Shown here: positions 57,259 through 64,000 of the stretch, piece after piece | Layout of the letters: each line of letters opens with the position of its first letter | How positions within the stretch are numbered: the stretch's first letter is position 1 | Source: Flavobacterium sedimenticola | GTDB taxonomy: Bacteria > Bacteroidota > Bacteroidia > Flavobacteriales > Flavobacteriaceae | Assembly: GCF_030053345.1 (NCBI RefSeq) | Contig: NZ_JASGBP010000001.1 | Span: forward strand, 496,001-560,000 | Reading direction: 5' to 3' | Length of the DNA: 64,000 nucleotides | Notes under the pieces: generated by a model | Told to the model about the DNA's origin: nothing | The model's input: the letters and a program-made list of their open reading frames with translations, nothing else | The model's database searches: none | Position numbers and translations under genes: made by a program

Positions 57259-58620
57259 TTAGCCAAACAACTGCTCGACCACTTCTTCAATCTTAGACAC
57301 TAAAACAATTTTAATCAAAGGATTTTTAATTGCTATTTTGTTGTATTTGGAAACAAATATGGTAGAAAAACCTAGTTTTTCGGCCTCTTGAATTCGCTGC
57401 TCTACCCGATTCACGGGGCGAATTTCACCCGACAAACCGACTTCGCCCGCAAAGCAAACATCTTTGCCTACAGCGATATCTTCGTTAGACGATAAAATGG
57501 CAGCTACCACGGCTAAATCAATCGCCGGATCATCAACTGAAATTCCGCCCGTGACATTCAGGAAAACATCTTTGGTGCCCAATCGGAAACCGGCGCGTTT
57601 TTCCAAAACGGCTAAAATCATGTTCAATCTTTTGGCATTATAACCTGTTGTACTTCTTTGTGGTGTACCATAAACGGCGGTTGAAACCAAGGCTTGGATT
57701 TCAATCATGAGTGGGCGCATGCCTTCGAGCGTTGAGGCAATGGCCGTGCCCGATAATTCTTCTTCGCGGTGTGAAATTAGTATTTCCGAAGGATTGGAAA
57801 CTTCTCGTAAACCCGAACCCTGCATTTCGTAGATGCCCAATTCGGCGGTAGAGCCAAATCGGTTTTTGAGCGAGCGCAAAATGCGGTACACATGATTTCG
57901 ATCGCCTTCGAATTGTAGAACGGTATCCACCATGTGCTCTAAAATTTTGGGTCCGGCGATGTTGCCGTCTTTGGTAATGTGACCAATCAGAATCACCGGA
58001 ATATTGGTTTCTTTGGCAAACTTAATCAGCTCGGCCGTGGTTTCCCGAATTTGAGAAATACTGCCGGCGGTGGATTCGATAGAATCGGTATGTAAGGTTT
58101 GAATCGAATCGATAATGACAATATCGGGTTCGGTTTCAACGATGTGCCGAAAGATGTTTTGGGTCTTGGTTTCGGTTAAAATCAAGCAATTTTCACTGTT
58201 GGGATTGATGCGTTCTGCACGCATTTTGATTTGTTTCTGACTTTCCTCACCCGAAACATAGAGTGTTTTGTAAGGAAGCTTTAAAGAAATTTGTAACAGC
58301 AACGTGCTCTTGCCAATACCGGGTTCGCCGCCCAATAATATTAAGGAACCGGGTACAATGCCACCGCCCAATACGCGGTTTAATTCGCCATCGGTAGTGT
58401 CCATGCGGACTTCCTGTGTCGAATCGATTTCCTTAATTTTTAGAGGCTTCGAAACGCGCTTGATTTCGGTACTCGCTGGTTTCCAACTCGATTTTTCTTC
58501 TTTCTGAATAATTTCTTCGGCTATGGTATTCCATTCTTTACAGGCATTGCATTGCCCTTGCCATTTGGCGTATTGGGTTCCGCAATTTTGGCAAAAAAAG
58601 GTGGTTTTGAGTTTGGACAT
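57259..58620 (-). CDS. radA: DNA repair protein RadA (Sms)
   Basis: 453 residues from ATG 58620. The N-terminal zinc finger is CQNCG then CNAC. The RecA-like core has Walker A GGEPGIGKST, Walker B IVIIDSIQT and the RadA-specific KNRFGS motif. The C-terminal Lon-protease-like domain carries VGLSGEIRPV. It drives branch migration in recombination. Starts 7 bases after the end of the upstream esterase-like gene. Confidence 0.96.
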   Translation of the reverse strand: MSKLKTTFFCQNCGTQYAKWQGQCNACKEWNTIAEEIIQKEEKSSWKPASTEIKRVSKPLKIKEIDSTQEVRMDTTDGELNRVLGGGIVPGSLILLGGEPGIGKSTLLLQISLKLPYKTLYVSGEESQKQIKMRAERINPNSENCLILTETKTQNIFRHIVETEPDIVIIDSIQTLHTDSIESTAGSISQIRETTAELIKFAKETNIPVILIGHITKDGNIAGPKILEHMVDTVLQFEGDRNHVYRILRSLKNRFGSTAELGIYEMQGSGLREVSNPSEILISHREEELSGTAIASTLEGMRPLMIEIQALVSTAVYGTPQRSTTGYNAKRLNMILAVLEKRAGFRLGTKDVFLNVTGGISVDDPAIDLAVVAAILSSNEDIAVGKDVCFAGEVGLSGEIRPVNRVEQRIQEAEKLGFSTIFVSKYNKIAIKNPLIKIVLVSKIEEVVEQLFG

Positions 58621-58627
58621 TTTACTA

Positions 58628-59872
58628 TTATTCTGATTTTTTCTCTTCAACAGGAGTTTCTGTTGGTGTTTCTGCCGGCGCATCGGTTGCCGGTACTTCT
58701 TCTACAGGTTCTTCCGCTTTGGCTTTAGCGGCTCCTTTGAGCGCATCGGCTCTTTCGAGCATCATGTCTTTGGTTAAATCGCCGATTTCCTCTTTTTGAA
58801 AGGCCGTTTGGTAACTTTTGATGGCTCTTTTTAAGTCTCCTGTTTTTTCATACAGCTGCGCTAAATGATAATCGGCCAACATCGATTTCGGATAATTTTT
58901 CCGAGCTAATTGTGACAGTTGGTCAAATTCCGGATAGGCTTTGTTTTTCAAAATAGCGGCTTCAATGGCTTTGAAATCGTTGATTCTGATTTGCAATTTT
59001 AAGCCCAATACTTTTTCAAGCATATCGTATTTATCAGTTAAATACTTGACATAACCTGAAGGCAATACGGCAATTTTTTCTTGGAACTCGGCCGTTGAAA
59101 TCGGTTGGTACACTGAAAAAATCTGATACAAAGCACTCGGAATGGCATGTAGTACTAACGAATAATGCGAAGCGCCTTTGAATTCTTCGTATACATAATT
59201 GAGCTTCGGATTATTGATTTTTTTAATCTCCGCGTCCATTGCCTGGATACGGGTTCTCATTTTTTTCATATCGCCGTCGGCGGTGCAATGGTAGTAAAAA
59301 GTAGTTTGTTGCACGGCTGCCAAGCGTTCCGGAATTTGCTCTTCCATGCCGGTCGGGAGTTCCGGACTCATCGAAATAAAGGCATTGAAAATGGGCTGGT
59401 CTTTATACAAATAGCAGTTCAAAAAACCGGCAGTGGTATCTAAACCGGCCGCTATTCGAAATGGTGCTGCGCGGAAATTTTTCTGGATACTCGGAATCAA
59501 TTCCATGCCGATAAATTCAAAAAAATCGGCTCCTTTTTCCGAGGGTAAACCGGTGGTTTCATCAACGGTACAATCGGTTTCGCGTTCGTTGTTTTTGTTT
59601 TGACTGATGCCTACAATTATCACCTCCGGTAAATCATCCCAATAATAACCATAACTCAGTGCGCCCTGAAAGGCATCAAAAAGAAAGTCGCCGTCAAAAA
59701 GGATAAGCAGCGGGTATTTTTGGGATTTGTTTTTATCATAGGAGGGCGGCAACCCGATTTTGATTTCGCGGTCTTCATTGAGTTTTTGAGACGTTATGGT
59801 GTCGGTGATTGTTCGTTGAGCCAGTAGTGAGCCCGAACCAACAAGCAGCAAAAAAAGTATCAATTTTTTCAT
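58628..59872 (-). CDS. Secreted esterase-D-like alpha/beta hydrolase with altered nucleophile
   Basis: 414 residues with a signal peptide (to LLAQ). The alpha/beta hydrolase (PF00756-like) domain spans about 25-265: YPLLILFDGDFLF, VIIVGISQ, then RIAAGLDTTAGFLN where active esterases have AGHSxGG. The His in KGASHYSLV is kept. The normal Ser nucleophile position reads Asp/Thr, so it may be inactive or use another residue. A TPR-like segment (about 330-375, YHLAQLYEKTGDLKRAIKSY) and a Glu/Thr/Pro-rich disordered tail follow. Confidence 0.78.
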   Translation of the reverse strand: MKKLILFLLLVGSGSLLAQRTITDTITSQKLNEDREIKIGLPPSYDKNKSQKYPLLILFDGDFLFDAFQGALSYGYYWDDLPEVIIVGISQNKNNERETDCTVDETTGLPSEKGADFFEFIGMELIPSIQKNFRAAPFRIAAGLDTTAGFLNCYLYKDQPIFNAFISMSPELPTGMEEQIPERLAAVQQTTFYYHCTADGDMKKMRTRIQAMDAEIKKINNPKLNYVYEEFKGASHYSLVLHAIPSALYQIFSVYQPISTAEFQEKIAVLPSGYVKYLTDKYDMLEKVLGLKLQIRINDFKAIEAAILKNKAYPEFDQLSQLARKNYPKSMLADYHLAQLYEKTGDLKRAIKSYQTAFQKEEIGDLTKDMMLERADALKGAAKAKAEEPVEEVPATDAPAETPTETPVEEKKSE

Positions 59873-59928
59873 TGGATTTCGTTTTGGTTAACAGTAAGGG
59901 TTGCTTTAACAAGCAGCAATATAGTAAA

Positions 59929-60894
59929 TTATTTTTTGCTGTTGAAAACCGGCAGTAAAACATAAGAAATCAGTCCCAAAACGATGGTAAGTATTGTTTG
60001 AGAGGTCCAAACCAACCAGCCGAAAGCCGTGCCTACATCATTGGAAATACCGTAAAGCGAGAAAATTAAAGCAATGGAAAATGGATAAGCACCCAAACCG
60101 CCATTCGAAAAACCTACCGCCAAGCTCCCGAATATAAAGCCCATAATAACGATGTCAAAACTAATGGTGGCGGTTTCGGGTAACGCAAAAACGGCCACAT
60201 AAAACATACTTAAGTAGCTCATCCAAATAAAAAAGGAATGGAAAAGATATTTCCATTTATTTTTCATCCTGAAAATGGTGGCCATCCCTTCGGTTAAACC
60301 CGAAAGCTTTTTTTTGAGTTTGACTAAAACAGGCCATTCCGCATAGATCCAAATCAGTAAAAAAATCAAACCAAGTATTACGGCTGCTACTCCGTAGTAA
60401 ATCATAACTTGCAGGGACACATTGCGGCTTAACAGAAACTGATAAATCTTATCAAATTGCGAAATAAAGCCGAGACACACAAACAGAAAGAAAATGGCTA
60501 AATCGACCATACGTTCGGCCACTATAGTCCCGAAAGCTTTGTCAAACGGCACATCTTCATACTTTTTGAGCAAGGCGGCTCGTGAAATTTCGCCCGAACG
60601 CGGCACGGTAAGATTGACCAAGTAAGACACACTTACCGTAAAAAAATTATTGTGAAAATGGGTTTGGTATCCCATGTGATTCAGTGCAAATTTCCAACGA
60701 TAAGCCCGTGACCAATACCCGACACAGGCAATAGCCAGCGACAACAAGATATACGAATAGTCGGCCTTTTGAAGGCTTTGTTTGATGTTGTCAATTTCGT
60801 GTGGTTTTAGCGTGGTATATTGATAATATATGATTCCGATTCCTATCAAAAGAGGAATAAAAATCGCCAGCCATTTACCAATTTGTTTTTTCAA
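59929..60894 (-). CDS. UPF0104/LPG-synthase-type membrane flippase-like protein
   Basis: 321 residues, about eight membrane helices. The AglD/MprF N-terminal family pattern includes RAYRWKFALNHMGY, SYLVNLTVPRSGEISRAALLKKYE, AERMVDLAIFF and NGGLGAYPFSIALIF. Probably moves or modifies lipid-linked molecules. The start codon is TTG (60894-60892), three bases after the panD stop, with no ATG near. Coupled to panC-panD. Confidence 0.85.
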   Translation of the reverse strand: MKKQIGKWLAIFIPLLIGIGIIYYQYTTLKPHEIDNIKQSLQKADYSYILLSLAIACVGYWSRAYRWKFALNHMGYQTHFHNNFFTVSVSYLVNLTVPRSGEISRAALLKKYEDVPFDKAFGTIVAERMVDLAIFFLFVCLGFISQFDKIYQFLLSRNVSLQVMIYYGVAAVILGLIFLLIWIYAEWPVLVKLKKKLSGLTEGMATIFRMKNKWKYLFHSFFIWMSYLSMFYVAVFALPETATISFDIVIMGFIFGSLAVGFSNGGLGAYPFSIALIFSLYGISNDVGTAFGWLVWTSQTILTIVLGLISYVLLPVFNSKK

Positions 60895-60897
60895 GGA

Positions 60898-61248
60898 TTA
60901 GGTGAGTGAATTATCGAGTTCATTCGGGAAGACCAACCAAGGTTTGAAGGTTTTGGCTTTTTCAAAATCCATCAAAGCATACGACATAATGATAATAATG
61001 TCGCCTTTTTGTACTCTTCGGGCCGCCGGACCGTTTAAGGTAATATCCCCGGAATTTTTAATTCCTTTGATGACATAAGTATCAAAACGCTCGCCGTTGT
61101 TGATGTTTACAATAGATACTTTCTCGCCTTCAATAAGATTAGCGGCATCCATCAAGGTTTCGTCAATAGTAATGCTGCCGATATAATTTAAATCGGCTCC
61201 CGTAACTTTAACGCGATGAATTTTCGATTTTACAATTTCAATTTGCAT
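60898..61248 (-). CDS. panD: Aspartate 1-decarboxylase PanD (proenzyme)
   Basis: 116 residues. The self-cleavage site YIGSITID has Gly24-Ser25, where Ser25 becomes the pyruvoyl group. The C-terminal [19 protein letters not shown] is diagnostic. It makes beta-alanine from aspartate for pantothenate. Directly downstream of panC. Confidence 0.97.
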   Translation of the reverse strand: MQIEIVKSKIHRVKVTGADLNYIGSITIDETLMDAANLIEGEKVSIVNINNGERFDTYVIKGIKNSGDITLNGPAARRVQKGDIIIIMSYALMDFEKAKTFKPWLVFPNELDNSLT

Positions 61249-61262
61249 GGGGCAAAGGTAAA

Positions 61263-62111
61263 TTAATTTAGTGAAATGGTGTCAATCAATCGGACGTTGT
61301 TGACAAAAACCGCAATAAAGGCGCGGTATTTTTTAGTTTTATTTTTTCGAATACAGGGCAACAAGGCTGCTTCATCCGCTATTTGAAAATACTCGAGAGT
61401 GAATTTCGGGTGTTTGGCAAATACTTTTTTTACCCATTGGGTAACTGCTACGGCCGATTGGGTGGCAAACCTTTTTTTGGCTTCTGTCATCGTTTTGTAG
61501 ATGATGGCAGCTTCGGCTCTTTCGGCTTCGGTCAGTCTTTCATTGCGAGAGCTCATGGCCAATCCGTTGGGTTCCCTGAAAATCGGGCAGCCAATAATGG
61601 TAACCGGCAGCTTTTCTTTTTCGGTCATCTTTCTAACAATTTGTAATTGCTGAAAATCTTTTTCGCCAAAATACGCAAAGTTGGGTTTCACAATTTCAAA
61701 AAGGCGTTTTACGATGGTGCCGACACCGTCAAAATGGCCGGGGCGAAATTGCCCTTCCATTTGGTGTTCCAAACCGTCAAAATCAAAATGCTCCGAAAAA
61801 GGATGTCCTTTATAGATGTCGTCCACACTGGGGGCATAAACAATAATAGCATCGGAAACGGTTTTGATTTTGGCAATATCAGCCTCTAAAGTACGCGGGT
61901 ATTTGGCCAAGTCATCCGGGTTGTTAAACTGGGTAGGATTGACAAAAATGCTGATTACAGTAATAGGATTCCGGGCAACAGATTCCTGCAACAAAGACAA
62001 GTGCCCTTGATGCAAAGCACCCATGGTAGGCACAAAACCAACGGTAGCTTTATTTTGAGAAACAGAAGCTAAATACGCTGTTAATTCTCTTTGATTGTTA
62101 AAAATGAGCAT
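61263..62111 (-). CDS. panC: Pantothenate synthetase PanC
   Basis: 282 residues. [16 protein letters not shown] contains the HxGH nucleotide motif; [32 protein letters not shown] and AMSSRNERL (KMSKS-equivalent) follow. It joins pantoate and beta-alanine with ATP. First gene of panC-panD-flippase; divergent from the GlgA-like gene. Confidence 0.97.
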   Translation of the reverse strand: MLIFNNQRELTAYLASVSQNKATVGFVPTMGALHQGHLSLLQESVARNPITVISIFVNPTQFNNPDDLAKYPRTLEADIAKIKTVSDAIIVYAPSVDDIYKGHPFSEHFDFDGLEHQMEGQFRPGHFDGVGTIVKRLFEIVKPNFAYFGEKDFQQLQIVRKMTEKEKLPVTIIGCPIFREPNGLAMSSRNERLTEAERAEAAIIYKTMTEAKKRFATQSAVAVTQWVKKVFAKHPKFTLEYFQIADEAALLPCIRKNKTKKYRAFIAVFVNNVRLIDTISLN

Positions 62112-62170
62112 TGGCTTTGGTAAATGAGTTGCAAACTTACTATTTTCATAAATAACTGCATAAATTTTTG

Positions 62171-62178
62171 TACTTTTG
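62171..62178 (+). promoter_or_regulatory. Probable -7 promoter element TACTTTTG
   Basis: TAnnTTTG match 39 bases before the GlgA-like gene, in the 105-base divergent region. Confidence 0.45.
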
Positions 62179-62216
62179 CCTGTTTTTTATTGCCAATACA
62201 AAAAGTAAAATAAATT

Positions 62217-63023
62217 ATGGAAGATAAGAGGATATTGTATGTATCATCTGAAGTGGTGCCTTATTTGGCCGAAAATGAGGTTTCTTTAATGTCGTATGAT
62301 GTTCCGAAAATGGTGAATGACCAAGGAGGACAGATTCGAATTTTTATGCCGCGATACGGAAATATCAATGAGAGAAGACATCAATTGCACGAGGTAATAC
62401 GATTGTCCGGGATGAATTTGGTGGTAAATGATTTAGATATGCCGCTGATTATCAAAGTAGCTTCCATTCCGAAAGAAAGAATACAGGTTTATTTTATTGA
62501 TAACGATGAGTATTTTAAAAGAAAAGCCACGTTTAGTGATGAAGACGGCATTTTGTACCCGGATAACGACGAAAGAGCTATTTTCTTTGCCAAAGGCGTG
62601 GTGGAAACCGTGAAAAAATTAAATTGGGTTCCCGATATCATTCACGTACACGGCTGGATGGCGGGATTACTCCCGGTATATATGAAACATTATTACAAGC
62701 ATGAGGCCTTGTTTTCGGATACTAAAATTGTGACTTCGGTTTACAGTCAGTCTTTCGACGGTACACTTGACCCCGAAATGATTAATAAAGTGAAGTTTGA
62801 TAACATCCCGGAAGAGGCCGTACAAGATTTACAAGTACCTAACTATGAGAATCTGATTAAATCCGCCGTGATGCACTCTGATGCGGTCATCATTGCCTCC
62901 AATCAGGTCTCTTCAAGTTTAACAAAATTTATAGAATCTTCAGGAAAACCTTTTTTACCTTTCACCCCGAAAGAGAAATTTGCCGAAGCATACACTGCCT
63001 TTTACAAAGAGATGCTTCCTTAA
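62217..63023 (+). CDS. Glycogen/starch-synthase-like protein, GT5 N-terminal domain only
   Basis: 268 residues. It corresponds only to the N-terminal Rossmann domain of GT5 glycogen synthases: [48 protein letters not shown], and [17 protein letters not shown]. The usual KTGGL loop near the N-terminus reads YLAEN, so the ADP-glucose-binding Lys is missing. The C-terminal catalytic domain is also absent. Catalytic activity is unlikely; a regulatory or structural role is possible. This short form next to panC and DUF4270 seems conserved in flavobacteria. Followed 20 bases later by the DUF4270 gene. Confidence 0.8.
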   Translation: MEDKRILYVSSEVVPYLAENEVSLMSYDVPKMVNDQGGQIRIFMPRYGNINERRHQLHEVIRLSGMNLVVNDLDMPLIIKVASIPKERIQVYFIDNDEYFKRKATFSDEDGILYPDNDERAIFFAKGVVETVKKLNWVPDIIHVHGWMAGLLPVYMKHYYKHEALFSDTKIVTSVYSQSFDGTLDPEMINKVKFDNIPEEAVQDLQVPNYENLIKSAVMHSDAVIIASNQVSSSLTKFIESSGKPFLPFTPKEKFAEAYTAFYKEMLP

Positions 63024-63043
63024 AAAAAATTATTATCAGATTT

Positions 63044-64000
63044 ATGTTTAAAAAATCATATTTACTTCAAGGTTTTTTCGGGCTTACGGCCGTTATATTG
63101 TTGGCTTCATGCGACAAAGATTTTAATGAATTAGGTACCGATATTGTAGGGGATGATCATTTCGGATTTGTCAAATATACCGATATCGGAATTCAATCTT
63201 ACAATCAGAAATTAGGGCCGATAGCGTCCAACAATTTACCGATAAACCCGTTAGGATTTTACGACAATCCGGTCTACGGAACCACTCAGGCTAATTTTGT
63301 GACACAAGTGGAGTTGCCAACCTCAGTTCCGACGTTTAACAATACCGATCCGGATGAATACGATACGGAGCCGACCAAAATTGACAGTGTTATTCTCAAC
63401 ATTCCCTATTTCAGCACTTTACAGTCCGATTTAGATGAGAATGACAACAAAGTGTATAAATTGGATTCTATCTACGGGATTAGCGAGTCCAAATTCAAAT
63501 TAAGTATTTATCAATCCAATTTCTACTTACGAGATTTGGATCCGGACCAATCATTTACAGGGCAACAGCTTTTTTACACTGATAAAGATGCTGAAATCGA
63601 CAGTTATAAAGTTCCTGTTTTGTTGAACGATGCCCCTTTAACCGGGAATAATGCAGACGGTCATGAAAATACGGCTTTCTTTTTTGATAAAAGAGAACAC
63701 AAAACCACGGCTCTTAACGAAGATGGTGAGGAAGTAGAAACCCGTTCGGTTCCGTCCATGCGTTTGCATTTGAACAAGCAAGTTTTTACCGATTTAATTT
63801 TGAATGCCCCAAGCGGACAATTGGCCAACAACAGCGTATTTAAAAATTATTTCAGAGGGTTGTATTTCAAAACAGAAAGTCTCGGGAACCCGGGAAATAT
63901 GGCTATGATTAATTTCAAAGGGGGTTCCATAACCATTTACTACAATGAAGATAAAGCCACCACCACCAATGGGACAACGACTTATCAGAGGGTAAACAAA
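63044..64000 (+). CDS. DUF4270 lipoprotein (3' partial)
   Basis: The frame starts at ATG 63044 and is open to the window end (319 residues visible). The lipobox ends LASC at Cys23, followed by [17 protein letters not shown], typical of DUF4270. Beta-rich, with [15 protein letters not shown] and [13 protein letters not shown]. An outer-membrane-associated family of unknown function in Bacteroidota. Probably co-transcribed with the GlgA-like gene. Confidence 0.88.
   Translation, partial: MFKKSYLLQGFFGLTAVILLASCDKDFNELGTDIVGDDHFGFVKYTDIGIQSYNQKLGPIASNNLPINPLGFYDNPVYGTTQANFVTQVELPTSVPTFNNTDPDEYDTEPTKIDSVILNIPYFSTLQSDLDENDNKVYKLDSIYGISESKFKLSIYQSNFYLRDLDPDQSFTGQQLFYTDKDAEIDSYKVPVLLNDAPLTGNNADGHENTAFFFDKREHKTTALNEDGEEVETRSVPSMRLHLNKQVFTDLILNAPSGQLANNSVFKNYFRGLYFKTESLGNPGNMAMINFKGGSITIYYNEDKATTTNGTTTYQRVNK

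Noticed and set aside
1-64000. tRNA, rRNA, riboswitch or insertion sequence
   Set aside because: None could be recognised by eye; a covariance-model search (tRNAscan-SE, Rfam) and an IS database search would settle this.

Overview
The window looks like a chromosomal segment of a member of the Flavobacteriaceae (Bacteroidota), close to Flavobacterium. The evidence is three large secreted proteins ending in type IX secretion (Por) sorting domains, a gliding lipoprotein GldH, many lipoproteins with Bacteroidota-style signals, a SusC/OprC-like TonB receptor, DUF4270 and OlsF-type genes, and promoters with the Bacteroidota -7 element TAnnTTTG. Genes are densely packed and no rRNA, tRNA, CRISPR array or intact insertion sequence was recognised.

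Layout. 1-12.6 kb: housekeeping and envelope genes (a metalloprotease fragment, mfd, threonine dehydrogenase, an exported truncated-globin lipoprotein, an L,D-transpeptidase, an ammonium channel), with a cluster of REP-like palindromic repeats around amtB. 12.6-16.3 kb: a visibly AT-rich defence island with an XRE regulator and an McrB/McrC pair, plus a divergent small gene of unknown function. 16.3-21.7 kb: a large secreted T9SS protein and an M13 peptidase. 21.7-45.6 kb: a roughly 24 kb anaerobic nitrogen-oxide region. It holds a copper TonB receptor (NosA/OprC type) with a Met/His-rich lipoprotein, a Crp/Fnr regulator, a heme-copper-oxidase-like membrane protein, a fasciclin lipoprotein, NorCB nitric oxide reductase, an undescribed nitronate-monooxygenase-like flavoprotein with many cysteines, an anaerobic ribonucleotide reductase whose glycyl-radical tail is a separate 52-residue gene, the Fe-S repair protein Ric, NadAB, a group III truncated haemoglobin, a CopD-like protein, and a Sec/lipoprotein-type (clade II) nitrous oxide reductase cluster nosZ-nosL-nosD-nosF-nosY. 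No nitrite reductase is present here. 45.6-64 kb: metabolic and envelope genes (2-hydroxyacid dehydrogenase, OlsF-like acyltransferase, exonuclease III, OmpA lipoprotein, PQQ-type sugar dehydrogenase, transglycosylase, GldH, RadA, panC-panD, DUF4270).

How it fits together. Six copies of one palindrome, TATGA-N6-TCATA, lie upstream of exactly the anaerobic units: the copper receptor operon and the crp gene (shared site), fasciclin, norCB, the flavoprotein, ric-nrdD and nadAB (shared site), and the cytochrome c-nosZ operon. In seven of eight promoter orientations a TAnnTTTG-like -7 element ends 36.5 or 37.5 bp from the palindrome centre (the eighth is weak), as expected for a class II Crp/Fnr activator. 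I infer that the Crp/Fnr protein encoded at 25.2 kb controls a local regulon combining NO and N2O respiration, copper supply, NO-damage repair, anaerobic dNTP synthesis and NAD synthesis.

Other points of note are a four-helix-bundle (S23/Avd-like) gene inserted with its AACCCG-type repeats between nosD and nosF, a heptamer repeat that has rewritten the NosF C-terminus, and a REP-like palindrome translated in frame inside a membrane protein.
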